In this document: piece after piece, positions 1 through 12,337 of the stretch
Numbering within the stretch: the first letter of the stretch is position 1
Layout: the number at the start of each line of letters is the position of its first letter
Origin: Gracilaria domingensis
Taxonomy: Eukaryota > Rhodophyta > Florideophyceae > Gracilariales > Gracilariaceae
Length of the DNA stretch: 64,000 bases
NCBI GenBank assembly: GCA_022539475.1
Contig: VCMS01000025.1
Coordinates: 248,001-312,000 of the forward strand
Reading direction: 5' to 3'
Notes under the pieces: model-generated
Told to the model about the DNA's origin: nothing
Database searches by the model: none
What the model saw: the letters and a program-made list of their open reading frames with translations, nothing else
Position numbers and translations under genes: made by a program

Positions 1-1446
1 AGTAGCAAGGTCTAGTCCCGCAAAATGACCTTTAGCGTTATCCTCTTCCAATTTGATGATACAGTCTAGAGCATCATGCCCGCTAGTCTCTGCAAGCGTC
101 TTTGGAATGACCAGCAGAGCTTCGGCGAAGGCATTGACTCCGAGCTTGGTCTTACCGGTTATCCCCTTATTGGCGAATTTCTTTAAATGTGCATGAGCAG
201 CAACTTCAAACGCACCAGCTCCCGGTAACACACATTTGTCTTCCAGGGTATTCTTTACAGCACGCAGTCCATCCCGAATTGCATCTTTCATTTGCGTGAT
301 CGTGTGCTTATTGGGACCACGTAGGAGCACAGTGCAACTGAACGGATTCTTCACTTCTTCAACGAACGTGTACTTATCGTCTTCGTGAACTTCTTCATAA
401 ACAGCCCCTGCGTATCCCAGATCATCGACTGTTAGGCCTTCGACGGAATTTACTGGAATACCACCGCAAGCCAAAGTGATTCGTTCCATATTCCGGCGTT
501 TTGCTCTTCTCAAAGCTAGGATCCCTTCCTTGGCAAGCATATCTAAGGACATAGGATCGATTCCTTTCTGGTTGATAACGACAAAGGACTTGTCGGTACC
601 ATCACAAACCTCCTTCTTCAGCGCAATAACCTTCTTGACAATGTCATCGACCACGGCTCGCTCGGCCTCTACTAAACGTTCACGTTGTTCTGCTGACGAA
701 TAGAAGAACCCAGACTGCACTTCAGATTTTTCGTGCTCCATACTTACATTACATGTCAAAATGTATGCGTTCTTTACACGCTTTGGCATATCTGGATGAC
801 GACCACCATGGTCTAAAACGAGACCTCTAACTAGACGTGAACCTCCAGTGGCCATACTCAACACAGGCATGATCTCAACCATATGAAGATCAATTGGCTG
901 ATCTTCGCGAGCAACCGTTATCACTGCATCGGTGACGACTTCAGAGAGGTTAAGCGCTAGTTTCTCCTGAAGCTTTGTGAGTAAAGAACATCTCGCTACC
1001 GATACCAACAGCTCACGCTCAAGTTTGATCTCAATCTTCTCACCTTCCATCCATTTCATCACCTCAGCCTTCGCTATATCGAAACCATCTACAATGATGC
1101 GTGGATGCAGCCCTTCGATCAACAGCTGTTCCGCTTTCTTCAGAAGTTCCCCGATAATTAGGACGGTTGAAGTGGTTCCATCCCCGCAAATATCGTCTTG
1201 AGCAGATGCAGCTCTGGCAATCATACCACTAGTAGGATTCTGAATTTGCATCTCATCCAAGAGCACTTTTCCGTCTTTGGTGATCTTAATATCACCTGCT
1301 CCGCTGACAAGCATTTTAATCGTTCCATTTGGTCCTAGGTTAGATCGGAGAACTCCTTGTAATCCTTTGGCAGCAGCGATCGTCGTGTGCAGCGCAATCC
1401 CCCGGCGAGACACCTCTGCCCCAGGATTCAGTAAACGAACCGACAT
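1..1446 (-). CDS. CCT6: T-complex protein 1 subunit zeta (CCT6), C-terminus cut by window edge
   Basis: The minus strand reads open from the ATG at 1446 to base 1 (482 codons), so the last 50 or so residues are outside the window. The protein is a group II chaperonin subunit, one of eight in the cytosolic TRiC/CCT ring that folds actin and tubulin using ATP. The N-terminal ATP-binding segment [19 protein letters not shown] is followed by GDGTTSTV, and later come DHGGRHPDM, a [16 protein letters not shown] segment and [12 protein letters not shown]. The order and spelling match the zeta subunit better than other CCT paralogues. No frame break is seen. It is transcribed away from PRP8, with 544 bp between the two starts. 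Confidence 0.95.
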   Translation of the reverse strand, partial: MSVRLLNPGAEVSRRGIALHTTIAAAKGLQGVLRSNLGPNGTIKMLVSGAGDIKITKDGKVLLDEMQIQNPTSGMIARAASAQDDICGDGTTSTVLIIGELLKKAEQLLIEGLHPRIIVDGFDIAKAEVMKWMEGEKIEIKLERELLVSVARCSLLTKLQEKLALNLSEVVTDAVITVAREDQPIDLHMVEIMPVLSMATGGSRLVRGLVLDHGGRHPDMPKRVKNAYILTCNVSMEHEKSEVQSGFFYSSAEQRERLVEAERAVVDDIVKKVIALKKEVCDGTDKSFVVINQKGIDPMSLDMLAKEGILALRRAKRRNMERITLACGGIPVNSVEGLTVDDLGYAGAVYEEVHEDDKYTFVEEVKNPFSCTVLLRGPNKHTITQMKDAIRDGLRAVKNTLEDKCVLPGAGAFEVAAHAHLKKFANKGITGKTKLGVNAFAEALLVIPKTLAETSGHDALDCIIKLEEDNAKGHFAGLDLAT

Positions 1447-1990
1447 TTCTCTTGTTGTTATAGATGCCCTTCGTTAGTCTCTTGATCGACTAGCAGAGGG
1501 TGTATCACATTGCGTTTCAAAGCGAACTCGATCCGTGGCAAAGCCGGACGGATCAATGCCATTGAGTTCGCCACGAACAAACTACAAAACATGATTTTAG
1601 ATCCCAAAACGTTTTAAAAGTTTTAAGAAAAATTAGCACCACCCCGAGAAAAGCATGGCACAGCCTGTGCCGCACAGGTGCCCTCTTCAACACATTCCAA
1701 ACGGTCAGCGTTGTTTGATCTTCAAAGAATCTTCGGTGTCTCTCGCCTGCTCCGCGAGTGTGGGAGAATCTGCGACCGCAAGTTTGCGGTTATTGTTAAA
1801 GCCACAATCGCGAACCTTTGCACGCGCTTAACTGTAACTCTCGTCATTGCAGTTACGAAGAAAATCAGTCAGCGAAGACCGGAAAGTCCACCAAACTCTT
1901 TGAACTGCGCTACAATCTGGGTTGCTGCCCGTACGGATGGCATATATTGGATTTCGTTCGTTCATAACAGTCGATTAGAAGATTAAGAAA
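1447..1990. promoter_or_regulatory. Divergent intergenic region between CCT6 and PRP8
   Basis: These 544 bases separate the two outward-facing starts and must hold both promoters. The short open frame at 1678-1986 begins without an ATG and resembles nothing known, so I read it as PRP8 leader sequence. No convincing TATA box or repeat is seen. Confidence 0.5.
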
Positions 1991-4900
1991 ATGGGGATTT
2001 CTAGTGTTCGAAAGAGAAATAGGGTTACTTTCAATCTTGGAAACGAGGTTGAACCCGCAAACACCCGCCTGCAAAAGGCACGTCTAGCAGCCGAGCTTGA
2101 GTCGGAGGACATATATCCGAATGGTACTCAACATAGTCCGGCGAAGAAAGCTCGCGTCTCAGGACAAAGCAAGAAGGAAAAGAGATGGCGAAAGATGGTG
2201 AAGACACCGTACAATGACAACATGAAATTTGCCTTTTCTGGAATGCAGAAAGAGGACTTACCTCCTGAGCATTTACGGAAGATCATGCGCGACCACGGAG
2301 ATATGAGCTCGAAGAAGTTTCGCCGCGATAAACGGGTTTATCTTGGAGCACTTAAGTACATGCCACACGCTCTTCTCAAGTTACTCGAAAACATGCCAAT
2401 GCCATGGGAACAGTATCGTGATGTAAAAGCACTGTATCACGTAACAGGAGCAATAACATTTGTCAACGAAATTCCCAGAGTTATTGAGCCTATATACCTC
2501 GCACAATGGGGGGTGATGTGGATCATGATGCGTAGAGAAAAACGTGATAGAAAGCATTTTCGACGAATGCGTCTTCCTCCATTCGACGATGAAGAACCCC
2601 CCATTGATTATGCCGACAATATACTCGATCTGGAGCCCTTAGAGGCCATCCAAATGGATTTAGAAGCTGATGGCGAAGATGCACCAGTGGCGGACTGGTT
2701 TTATGAACATAGGCCTCTCTCTGATACTCCGTATACAAATGGGCCGAGTTATCGGAGTTATAGGCTTAATCTTCCGATAATGGCTACACTTCATAGACTC
2801 GCATCTCAGCTCCTTTCAGACATAGTCGATCCCAATTACTTCTATCTTTTCGACAAGAACGCTTTCTATACCACTAAGGCGCTCAATGTCGCTCTGCCCG
2901 GTGGCCCAAAGTTTGAGCCCATGATACATGAAGGAATCGACAGCAGAGAGTTAGATGATGATGATTGGAACGAGTTTAATGATGTCAACAAGCTCATCAT
3001 TCGGAGGCCTATCAAAACGGAGTATCGCATAGCGTTTCCATTTCTTTACAATCATCTGCCGAGGGGAGTTTCACTCTCTAGATATCATTCCCCAGCTGTG
3101 ATGTACTTGAAGCCCGAGGACCCTGATCACCCGGCGTACTACTACGATGCGATTCTCAACATTATCCCTCCAAGTAGAAAACAACGGCGGTCGTCATCTA
3201 CCCGAACGAAGAGATCAAGGTTTTCTTCAGCCCCAGGTCAAGAAGAAACCTTTACAGAACTGCAGTTACCAAATTCATTTTCCTGGAAAACTGAGGTTCA
3301 AATGGAAGAAGAGGACGAAGATAATTGGGACGAAGAGATAGAGATGCCTTCGCCGTTTTCACCGTTTTTGGAAAACGAAGAACTCTTCACTAGTTTGACT
3401 TCGGCGGGGATTGGACTATTCTGGGCACCAAGGCCTTTTGCTGTGCGAACTGGTCAATGTAGACGAACGATGGATGTGCCCTTGGTAAGTCCCTGGTTTC
3501 GTGAAAGATGTCCACATAACGTTCGCGTAAAGGTCAGAGTTTCCTACCAGAAGCTCTTGAAAAACTTTGTTTACAATGAGCTTCACAGGAGGAAGCCAAA
3601 GTCTAGGTCTCGCAAAAGTCTTTTCAAGGCTCTGAAGAACACAAAGTTCTTTCAGCAAACTGAAATTGACTGGGTTGAAGCTGGACTACAGGTATGTAGA
3701 CAAGGACATAATATGCTGAATCTTCTCATATCTCGGAAGGGTCTATCTTATCTTCATCTTGACTATAACTTTAATTTGAAACCGATCAAAACTCTTACAA
3801 CGAAGGAACGTAAGAAATCTAGGTTGGGTAGCAGTTTCCATCTTGTCCGCGAAATCTTGCGTCTCACGAAGCTTGTCGTTGATTGTCATGTTCAGTACAG
3901 ATTAGGGAACGTGGATGCCTTCCAACTGGCCGATGGTTTGCAATACACTTTCAATCATGTTGGGCAGCTCACAGGAATGTATATAGATACAAGTACAAAC
4001 TCATGAAGCAAATACGGAAATGCAAGGACATAAAACATGTCATATACCAACGCTTCAATGTAGATCCTGTTGGGAAAGGACCCGGCTGTGGCGTTTGGGC
4101 TCCTTCGTGGCGTATATGGCTGTTCTTTATGCGAGGAATTATTCCTTTGCTAGAGAGATGGCTCGGAAACCTCCTCGCGCGACAGTTTGAAGGAAGAAAC
4201 ACCCGTGGGGTTGCGAAGACCGTCACTAAACAACGTGTTGAGTCACATTTTGATCTAGAACTACGTGCTCAGGTTATGAATGATATTCTAGAGATGATGC
4301 CCCCGGGAATTCGAAATACGAAGACACGGACTATTGTTCAACACCTATCAGAAGCTTGGCGATGCTGGAAGAGCAATACACCATGGAAAGTTCCTGGGCT
4401 TCCGAAACCTGTGGAGAATATAATCATGCGATACGTTAAATCAAGAGCTGACTGGTGGACAAATGTTGCTCACTTTAACAGAGAAAGAATTTTGAGAGGA
4501 GCGACAGTGGATAAGACAATCGTGAAAAAGAATCAGGGTCGAATGGCACGGTTATGGTTAAAGGCCGAACAAGAACGCCAACAAAATTATCTGAAGGATG
4601 GGCCGTACATCTCGATCGAAGAAGGCGTCAAGATGCATCGTGCGATGGTTCATTGGCTTGAAAGTCGTCGCTTCGCACCAATTCCGTTTCCTCCGTTGTC
4701 TTACAAGCACGATACAAAGCTGCTGATTCTGGCTTTAGAACGCTTGAAAGAACAATACGCCACCCAAAGCCGTCTTGATGCTTCTCAGCGAGAAGAACTT
4801 GGAGTAATTGAGCTTGCATATGATAATCCCCATGAGACGCTTAGCCGCATCAAACGACATTTACTAACTCAGCGTGCTTTCAAAGAAACAAAGGTGGATT

Positions 4901-7900
4901 TCATGGACAATTATGATCATATTATCCCTGTTCACTACGTGGATCCTATCGAGAAGATTACAGATTGCTATCTGGATCAATATTTGTGGTATGAAGCTGA
5001 TAAACGCCGACTGTTTCCAAATTGGGTCAAACCTGCTGACTCAGAACCCCCGCCACTTCTCGTTTACAAATGGGCATCCGGCGTAAACAATCTTCATGAA
5101 ATTTGGGAAACGAAACATGGTGAAACTGTTGTCCATCTGCAATCCAGATTTGATCAAATGTCTGATAAGATAGATCACTTGCTTTTGAATAGGATGCTTC
5201 GCCTTGTCATGGATCACAACTTAGCCGACTATATCACTGCAAAGAACAATGTGAATGTTTCATTTAAGGATATGTCTCATACGAATTCGTATGGATTGAT
5301 CCGTGGTTTGCAGTTTTCTTCGTTCATTATGCAATATCATGGCTTGATGTTAGATCTTCTCGTTCTAGGACTTCAACGCTCGACGGAGCTTGCTGGACCA
5401 CCGACCATGCCAAATGAATGGTTAGGCTTTGAAAATATTGGTATGGAGATTGCTCATCCCATTCGCATGTACTGTCGTTATGTGGACAAGGTTTACATGG
5501 TTCTGCGATTTGATACGGAAGAGTCAAAGGAGCTTGTCCAGAGATATTTGACTGAGCATCCTGACCCGAACAATGAGAATATAGTTGGATATCCGAACAA
5601 GAAGTGCTGGCCTCGACAAGCAAGAATGAGACTGATGAAGCATGATGTGAACCTTGGAAGAGCTCTATTCTGGGATATTAAGAATAGAATTCCTCGCTCA
5701 GTCACAACGTTGAACTGGGACGATTCTGCAACTTTTGTGTCTGTGTATTCCAAGGACAACCCCAACCTTCTCTTTGACATGGTTGGGTTTGAGGTGCGAA
5801 TTCTGCCTCGACTTCGTGAGAACGGACTTGAGTCGGGTGTACCTCCAGTTAAAGACGGTGGAGTATGGACATTACAAAACGATACTACTAAAGAAAGGAC
5901 GGCAACTGCTCAACTGCGTGTGACTGAAGAGGGCATAAGTGCCTTTGAGAATCGCGTGAGGCAGATCTTAATGTCCTCAGGGTCTACCACTTTCACAAAG
6001 GTAGCAAATCGATGGAACCAAGCGCTGGTTGGGCTTATGACTTATTACAGAGAAGCGGTCACTAGCACGCAAGAGCTGTTGGACGCTCTTGTGAAAGCAG
6101 AAAGTCGGGTTCAAACTCGAATCAAGATTGGACTGAACTCCAAAATGCCCTCCCGGTTTCCTCCTGTTGTGTTTTACTGCCCGAAGGAACTTGGTGGACT
6201 TGGTATGCTATCAATGGGTCATGTTCTCATCCCCCAGTCGGATCTAAGGTATTCGAGACAAACGGATGCTGGAGGAATCACTCATTTTCGAGCGGGAATG
6301 GGCAATGATGAACAACCAATCCCAAACTTGTATAGATATCTCCAACCATGGGAAGCGGAATTCACAGACTCGCAGCGTGTATGGGCTGAGTATGCCATGA
6401 AACGTGCGGAAGCGATGGCTCAAAATCGTAGGCTTACCCTCGAGGATCTTGAAGATAGCTGGGATCGTGGAATTCCAAGAATCTCTACTTTGTTCACAAA
6501 GGATAGACATACTCTGGCCTATGATAAGGGATGGCGCATTCGCGTGGAATTTAAGAAGTACATGTACACTAAATCGGATTCTTTCTGGTGGACACACCAA
6601 CGGCATGATGGTAAGCTATGGAACTTAACAAATTACCGGGCGGATATGATACAAGCGCTCGGAGGTGTCGAAGGAATATTGGAACACACACTGTTTGCTG
6701 GTACTTTCTATCAAACGTGGGAAGGCTTATTCTGGGAGAAAGCATCTGGTTTCGAGGAGTCTATGAAGTTTAAACGTCTCACTCACGCCCAACGATCTGG
6801 TCTAAATCAAATACCAAACAGAAGATTTACTTTGTGGTGGAGTCCGACTATAAATCGATCCAACGTATATGTTGGTTTTCAGGTACAGCTTGATCTTACT
6901 GGCTGCATGATGCATGGGAAACTACCGACACTGAAGATTTCTCTAGTGCAAATCTTTCGAGCTCATCTCTGGCAAAAGATTCATGAGTCGTTAACAATGG
7001 ATGTTGCTCAGGTTCTTGATCAAGAGCTAGATTCACTCGAGATAGAAACCGTGAAGAAAGAGACCATTCACCCTCGAAAGTCTTACAAGATGAATTCTTC
7101 TTGTGCTGATCTTCTGTTGGTTGCTGCGTACAAATGGCCGGTTTCCAAACCTTCCCTACTATCAGCCAACCCAGCAAATGATGATTTTATGTCTAGCACA
7201 GACAGCGGAACGACCACAAAGTATTGGATTGATATCCAGCTTCGATGGGGTGACTACGATTCTCATGACTGCGAGCGATACGCCCGTGCAAAGTTTCATG
7301 ACTATGTCACTGATAACATGTCGATATATCCGAGTCCCACGGGGCTACTAATTGCTTTTGATCTTGCATACAACCTATACTCTGGCTTTGGGTGCTGGAT
7401 TCCAGGGATGAAGCCATTGATTCAGCGTGCCCTCGCGAAGATCAACAAGGCCAACCCGGCTCTCTACGTTCTCCGCGAAAGAATCAGGAAATCGTTACAA
7501 CTATACTCCTCTGAACCAACGGAGCCATACTTGAATAGCCAGAACTATGGTGAGCTCTTTGGCAATCAAATCATATGGTTCGTCGATGACACTAATGTGT
7601 ATCGGGTTACAATTCACAAAACATTTGAGGGAAACCTTGTAACGAAGCCCATCAATGGGGCAGTCTTCATTTTCAATCCGAGAACTGGACAACTGTACTT
7701 AAAGATAATCCATACATCTGTATGGCAGGGACAGAAACGTCTCTCCCAGCTAGCAAAATGGAAGACTGCCGAAGAAACGGCGGCCTTGATTCGTTCTCTG
7801 CCAAGTGAAGAACAACCGAAGCAAATCATCGTTACCAGAAAGGGTATGCTCGATCCGCTGGAAACACATCTTCTGGACTTTCCAAATGTCGTCATCAAAG

Positions 7901-9273
7901 GGTCGGACTTGCAGCTGCCGTTCCAAGCCCTTCTGAAGGTTGAAAAGTTTGGAGACTTGATCCTGAAAGCATCTGAGCCAAGAATGTTGCTCTTGAACGT
8001 ATTCGACGACTGGTTACGGACGGTGTCGCCGTTTACAGCCTTCTCTCGACTCATTCTTATTTTAAGAGCGTTACACGTGAACATTGAGCAGACAAAGATT
8101 ATTCTTCGACCGAATGTCAACGTCACTACCGAACCGAATCACGCTTGGCCGACATTGTCGACGGAGGGATGGATGGCTGTGGAAATCGCGCTGCGCGATC
8201 TTATACTTGCCGACTATGGGAAGAAGAATAACGTTAATGTTGCGAGTCTCACTGAGTCGGAGGTGCGAGATATTATTCTTGGTGCAGAGATAGCACCTCC
8301 CAGCGCCCAGAGACAGCAGATGGCAGAAATTGAGAAAGCGGCAAAAGAACAAAGCCAAATGGCAGCGACAACAACTAAAACAACGGACAAACACGGGAGT
8401 GAAATGGTTGTGGTTACAACTTCGAATTATGAACAAAAAGTGTTCGCATCGAGAACCCAGTGGCGAGTTCGAGCAATTTCTACCACCAATCTCCACTTGA
8501 GAACACGCCATATATTTGTTCCCCAGGATGGAATTTCCGAGACATCGTCGTCATTGACCTATGTTGTTCCTCAGAATATTTTGCGGAAGTTCATCGTAAC
8601 AGCTGATTTAAGGGCGCAAATCGGTGGCCTTCTCTTCGGCAAGACGCCATCGGACAATTCCTCAGTTCGGGAGGTACGATGTATAGTACTTCCCCCTCAA
8701 GTGGGAACGCATCAAAAAGTTTCCATGCCAAACAGTTTCCCCGAGCATAATCTCTTGGAGGATTTGGAACCACTAGGTTGGATACATACCCAACCTGGTG
8801 AACTCTCACAGTTGGCCCCAGTTGACGTGATCATGACTTCCCGTATGGTTAATGAGTTCACCGGTCTTGAAATCGATACTGCTATTGATTTGACTGTTTC
8901 GTTTACTCCTGGCTCATGTTCTCTAAACGCTTATAAGCTTACCGAGACCGGTCACGAATGGGGTCAACATAACAAGGAGGCGGACGCTATTTCATCTATT
9001 CCGCCTGGATATGCAAGTTCCCATTACGAAAAGGTTCAGCTTCTTCTCAGTGATCGTTTTCTAGGCTTCTTCATGTGTCCCGAAGACGGGGCTTGGAACT
9101 TGAACTTCCAAGGAGTTAAGTTTAGCCCGAAAAAGCCCTACTCGCTTCATCTTCGTAATCCCAATCCTTTCTATCATGAAAGTCACAGGCCTATGCACTT
9201 CCTGAGTTTTGCTGGTGCAAGTGTTGCCGATGCAGATTCAGAAGTCGAAGGATACGAGGATCCGTTTCAATGA
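1991..9273 (+). CDS. PRP8: Pre-mRNA-processing-splicing factor 8 (PRP8), with one frame break
   Basis: PRP8 is the U5 snRNP protein that scaffolds the spliceosome active site. About 2,425 codons match it end to end: an N-terminal region with [21 protein letters not shown], the highly conserved middle (RRGATVDKT-like, [27 protein letters not shown]), the reverse-transcriptase-like and linker regions, the endonuclease-like part, the RNase H-like domain around [20 protein letters not shown], and a C-terminal MPN/JAB1 domain ending near 9270. The ATG at 1991 follows an in-frame stop. The first frame ends at 4008, and the rest of the protein continues in another frame from about 3986. The family sequence [10 protein letters not shown] shows that two extra bases (TA) sit in TATATA at 3980-3985. 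Everything else is colinear, so the gene is probably functional and the break is either a sequence error or a recent lesion. Confidence 0.95.
3980..3985 (+). other. Two-base frame break (TATATA) in PRP8
   Basis: The family consensus needs ATG TAT AGA TAC here, but the window has ATG TAT ATA GAT AC. Removing one TA restores colinearity. The bases GTATATAG cannot be an intron because they are far too short. Confidence 0.85.
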
Positions 9274-9355
9274 TAGGGAAACCTTGTCTGAGGTTCTAAG
9301 GTATGAGTACACATAACAAGACTTCGTTAAAAACAGAATGTAAAATATCCTGTGA

Positions 9356-11743
9356 TTATACAAACAAATACATCGATCTACTTTGCTTGGAGACCATTTT
9401 CTTACACCTCCCATTTCCAACTATTCTTTCTAAGGAGAAAGAATCATAACTGTTGTACAAAGCGATTGAATGTACTGCTTGACCTGACTCAGCTGCTTCA
9501 GCTGTCATATTGAGCAATTCTGGATAGAATATGGCATTTTCTGGCAAGGAATACCACACCAAAGTGTTCGCCCCGCGAATCCAATACCGCCAATAAAAGT
9601 GAAATCGTTCCGTCATTAATACCATAGAAACTGATCCATCGAATAACATAGACCTTGCTCTGGACACTTCGTTCGGCTTTGAGTATTCACACATGCTTGT
9701 GAATCTGATCGAAGGATCTTCACTTGCCAGAGCGACAAGCCTGTTCCGCACCCGGACATAATCGAAATATGCCGGGACGACAATAATAGATCGGGAATTC
9801 ACAAACGATCGAAGCTGTGGAAGCACATTATCAAAAAAGAACTCCAGACGAGTGTCGAGGGCTTGTAGTGGTGAGTCTACGTCAGGGAGCTTGAAAAAGG
9901 TTTGTCTCGCACTCACAATAACATCGGTTGTTGTGCCGTGCTCTCGCGGTGCTTGCACTACCTGCACTTTACCATTATGATTTGAAAGCCTTCGGAACAT
10001 AGAAACAAATTCAGACTTGCGGTACTCAGACAAAACAATTGTTTGCCGAAACTTGCGCATCAAACCATCGAGGCACCAATCTCGAACTCGAGAGAAATCA
10101 GTATCTCTTGTGCTGGACGGCACTTGGTTCATCATGGATACGGTCTGCTGCAAAGTCTCCCAGTTTTGCATGGAAAATATATGAAGACCATCGATTACGC
10201 AGATTTCTATGGAGCTTAGAAAGTCCGAATTTGCTCCCTCAACCTTCGGCTTTCCAGTTTCAGATCCAATCTTCGACCTCCATTCAACTGCTTCTTCCTT
10301 TCTTTGCTTCTCCAACTTTGCTTCGATATCTTTCCCGCTCGCTTTCTCCGCAAGCAAACGCCTTAAACCCAATGGGGACGCGATTATGATATCACTAGAA
10401 TAAAAGTCATTGTAAAGCTTCATGCTCTTCTTCGTGAAAGCAATCCCGAGTTTGAAGTCATCGTCAATGTTCCCTCGGAAGGTTCTGCGATAATCCTCTG
10501 GTTTTCGACGCTTCTTTCCAGTCAGAGAGTGGTCATCATTTCCACCAATGCCGTGGTCTTCATCCTCATCTTCCGTCACGTCCGGGGCAAATTCGGACTC
10601 AAACCTATCCTTGTTTGCTATTTGGGAAACATCGGTTTCAGAATCGTCTACTCCGACAGCCAAAGCCTGCAAACTTTTAACCACTTCGTACGCTAGATTC
10701 TTCATTGGTAAAAGGATCAAAACTCTCGCTCTGCAAAAGCCTTGGTCTTTCTCAACTTCCCAACCTTCAGGAGGATTGATCAGCTTGTAATCATTGCGAA
10801 GTACGCGACTGCCACATCTGAGAACATGAGAAAGACAATGTACCGTATACAGTTTTCGAAGCAAATCATCATCAGTTCTCGAATACTTCGCGCACAAGAG
10901 AATGTCACGATATTCGCGGACGACGGCAATGAAGGCGCGGTGAAGTTTTGAAAGCCTTCGGCCTTTCATACCGGGCGTTTCCGGAAATTCGGTTTCCATC
11001 ATTGTTTTCCATTTCTCGAAAAGGGACGGGCGCATCCCTAACTTCACGTCGTCGATACCCGCAAAGTCATGCAAAACGAGGTCGGAAAACGCTGGAAAGT
11101 GTGTATGCGGAACCGAGGCAGAAACGCGTCCAAGACCAGCAAACGTCCCTAGTACTTTCGTCTTCAGCTCAATATCCTGTGGCACAATATCTGACCTGAA
11201 ATGACGATTCTCTCTAACAGCGGCAGCAATATTTTCCGCCATTAGTCGTTTAAGAGAAGGCTCTGTACTATTGATAGCATCTGTTTCTCCTTTCTCTTTC
11301 GCTGCACTCTCAGATCCATCTTCTCGCACACCTTCTATTGTCGATGAATGAATCGGCTCCTCTAAGTGCTGATCATTATCAGCATGCGTAGCTCGGATTG
11401 TCTCCCCATTTGTCGGCTTAGAGTCTGACTTTAACGAGACAAGCAAGCTTTGGTATATAGACTGGCGATTTTTCACTTTTCGAGCTACTGCCCGGCCTTG
11501 AGGGTCTTCATCTTCTTCCAAAAGCAGGGGATAATCTTGGCTTTCTTCTACTTCCAAACTTTGATTACTGTTCGAAACGCCTCCCACAAAAGTGCTCTTC
11601 CGAACTCCTTGCCGTGCCAGAATGGCAGTTTCAATCTTTTGTTGTTTCCTTTCCCTTCTTTCCGCGACTTTGACAAGAGTCTGCTTACTTGCCTTTTTCT
11701 TCCTAATTCCTTGGGCTTTCGAGGATCTTCTGTTTCTCCCCAT
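9356..11743 (-). CDS. UTP25: U3 snoRNA-associated protein 25 (UTP25/DIEXF family)
   Basis: This 795-residue open frame matches UTP25, a nucleolar small-subunit processome protein needed for early 18S rRNA processing. It has a degenerate DEAD-like helicase fold without working ATPase motifs. Visible marks are a lysine/arginine-rich N-terminus, an acidic linker, then the family core: KLHRAFIAVVREYRDILLCAKY, CRARVLILLPMKNLAYEVV, the DDFKLGIAFTKKSMKLYNDF segment, YSSDIIIASPLGLRRLL, and C-terminally VLMTERFHFYWRYWIRGA. The start ATG at 11743 gives a basic nucleolar-type N-terminus. It is convergent with PRP8 (82 bp between stop codons) and divergent from PHB1. Confidence 0.9.
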   Translation of the reverse strand: MGRNRRSSKAQGIRKKKASKQTLVKVAERRERKQQKIETAILARQGVRKSTFVGGVSNSNQSLEVEESQDYPLLLEEDEDPQGRAVARKVKNRQSIYQSLLVSLKSDSKPTNGETIRATHADNDQHLEEPIHSSTIEGVREDGSESAAKEKGETDAINSTEPSLKRLMAENIAAAVRENRHFRSDIVPQDIELKTKVLGTFAGLGRVSASVPHTHFPAFSDLVLHDFAGIDDVKLGMRPSLFEKWKTMMETEFPETPGMKGRRLSKLHRAFIAVVREYRDILLCAKYSRTDDDLLRKLYTVHCLSHVLRCGSRVLRNDYKLINPPEGWEVEKDQGFCRARVLILLPMKNLAYEVVKSLQALAVGVDDSETDVSQIANKDRFESEFAPDVTEDEDEDHGIGGNDDHSLTGKKRRKPEDYRRTFRGNIDDDFKLGIAFTKKSMKLYNDFYSSDIIIASPLGLRRLLAEKASGKDIEAKLEKQRKEEAVEWRSKIGSETGKPKVEGANSDFLSSIEICVIDGLHIFSMQNWETLQQTVSMMNQVPSSTRDTDFSRVRDWCLDGLMRKFRQTIVLSEYRKSEFVSMFRRLSNHNGKVQVVQAPREHGTTTDVIVSARQTFFKLPDVDSPLQALDTRLEFFFDNVLPQLRSFVNSRSIIVVPAYFDYVRVRNRLVALASEDPSIRFTSMCEYSKPNEVSRARSMLFDGSVSMVLMTERFHFYWRYWIRGANTLVWYSLPENAIFYPELLNMTAEAAESGQAVHSIALYNSYDSFSLERIVGNGRCKKMVSKQSRSMYLFV

Positions 11744-12337
11744 GTCACTCGATAATCAATTCTAGAGATAAATTCAACCTACGAGTGAATGAAAAGGTCT
11801 AGTCTCGAATAGTTTCAATCATTGCACATGTAACTCTATTCGTTGCGTGCGAGTGGGGAACGTTACGCAGTGCGGGACAAGTTCCTACTTCATCATGAGG
11901 ATATGATCAAAACAATCTTGGTGTTATGTCGACGTTTTATAACAACCCCCTGAGGGAAGCTGACCGGTTACCCGCACCTTAGGGCGGCGGAGTGCAACAA
12001 ATCGCCAGTTGACACAGCAAATAGGCACAACCACTTAATTCGATTATAATTTACGACACCAATTTTAAAAAAATGGATATATATAGCCGCAGTATTCAAC
12101 ACTCAACCACATGCTTATACGTGTACAGGGCGAGGTATGGATTTAGATCTACCGCGCCGTCTGTCGCCAGTGGCAACTCGCCACTGCGACGGATCTGTGA
12201 GAACTCCGCAGGGGGCGGCAATTTAGCATTCCATCGCCGTCGACAGTAGATCTTCTTCGACCTTCACGGCACTCTGTGAGTGAGAAAAAGTGCGATCCGA
12301 AAGATCTTGGTTTGCAGAGAATCGATTATCTTCAGAA
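11744..12337. promoter_or_regulatory. Divergent intergenic region between UTP25 and PHB1
   Basis: These 594 bases lie between two outward starts. An AT-rich stretch with GATATATATAG at about 12072-12084 could serve as a TATA-like element for PHB1, 250 bases upstream of its ATG. No other structure is clear. Confidence 0.4.

Noticed and set aside
1678-1986. 102-codon plus-strand frame just before PRP8
   Set aside because: It has no ATG start, no family resemblance, and lies in the expected leader of PRP8.
3978-3986. Tiny intron as explanation for the PRP8 frame break
   Set aside because: The only GT...AG span there is 8 nt, far below any possible spliceosomal intron, and removing it would not restore the family sequence.
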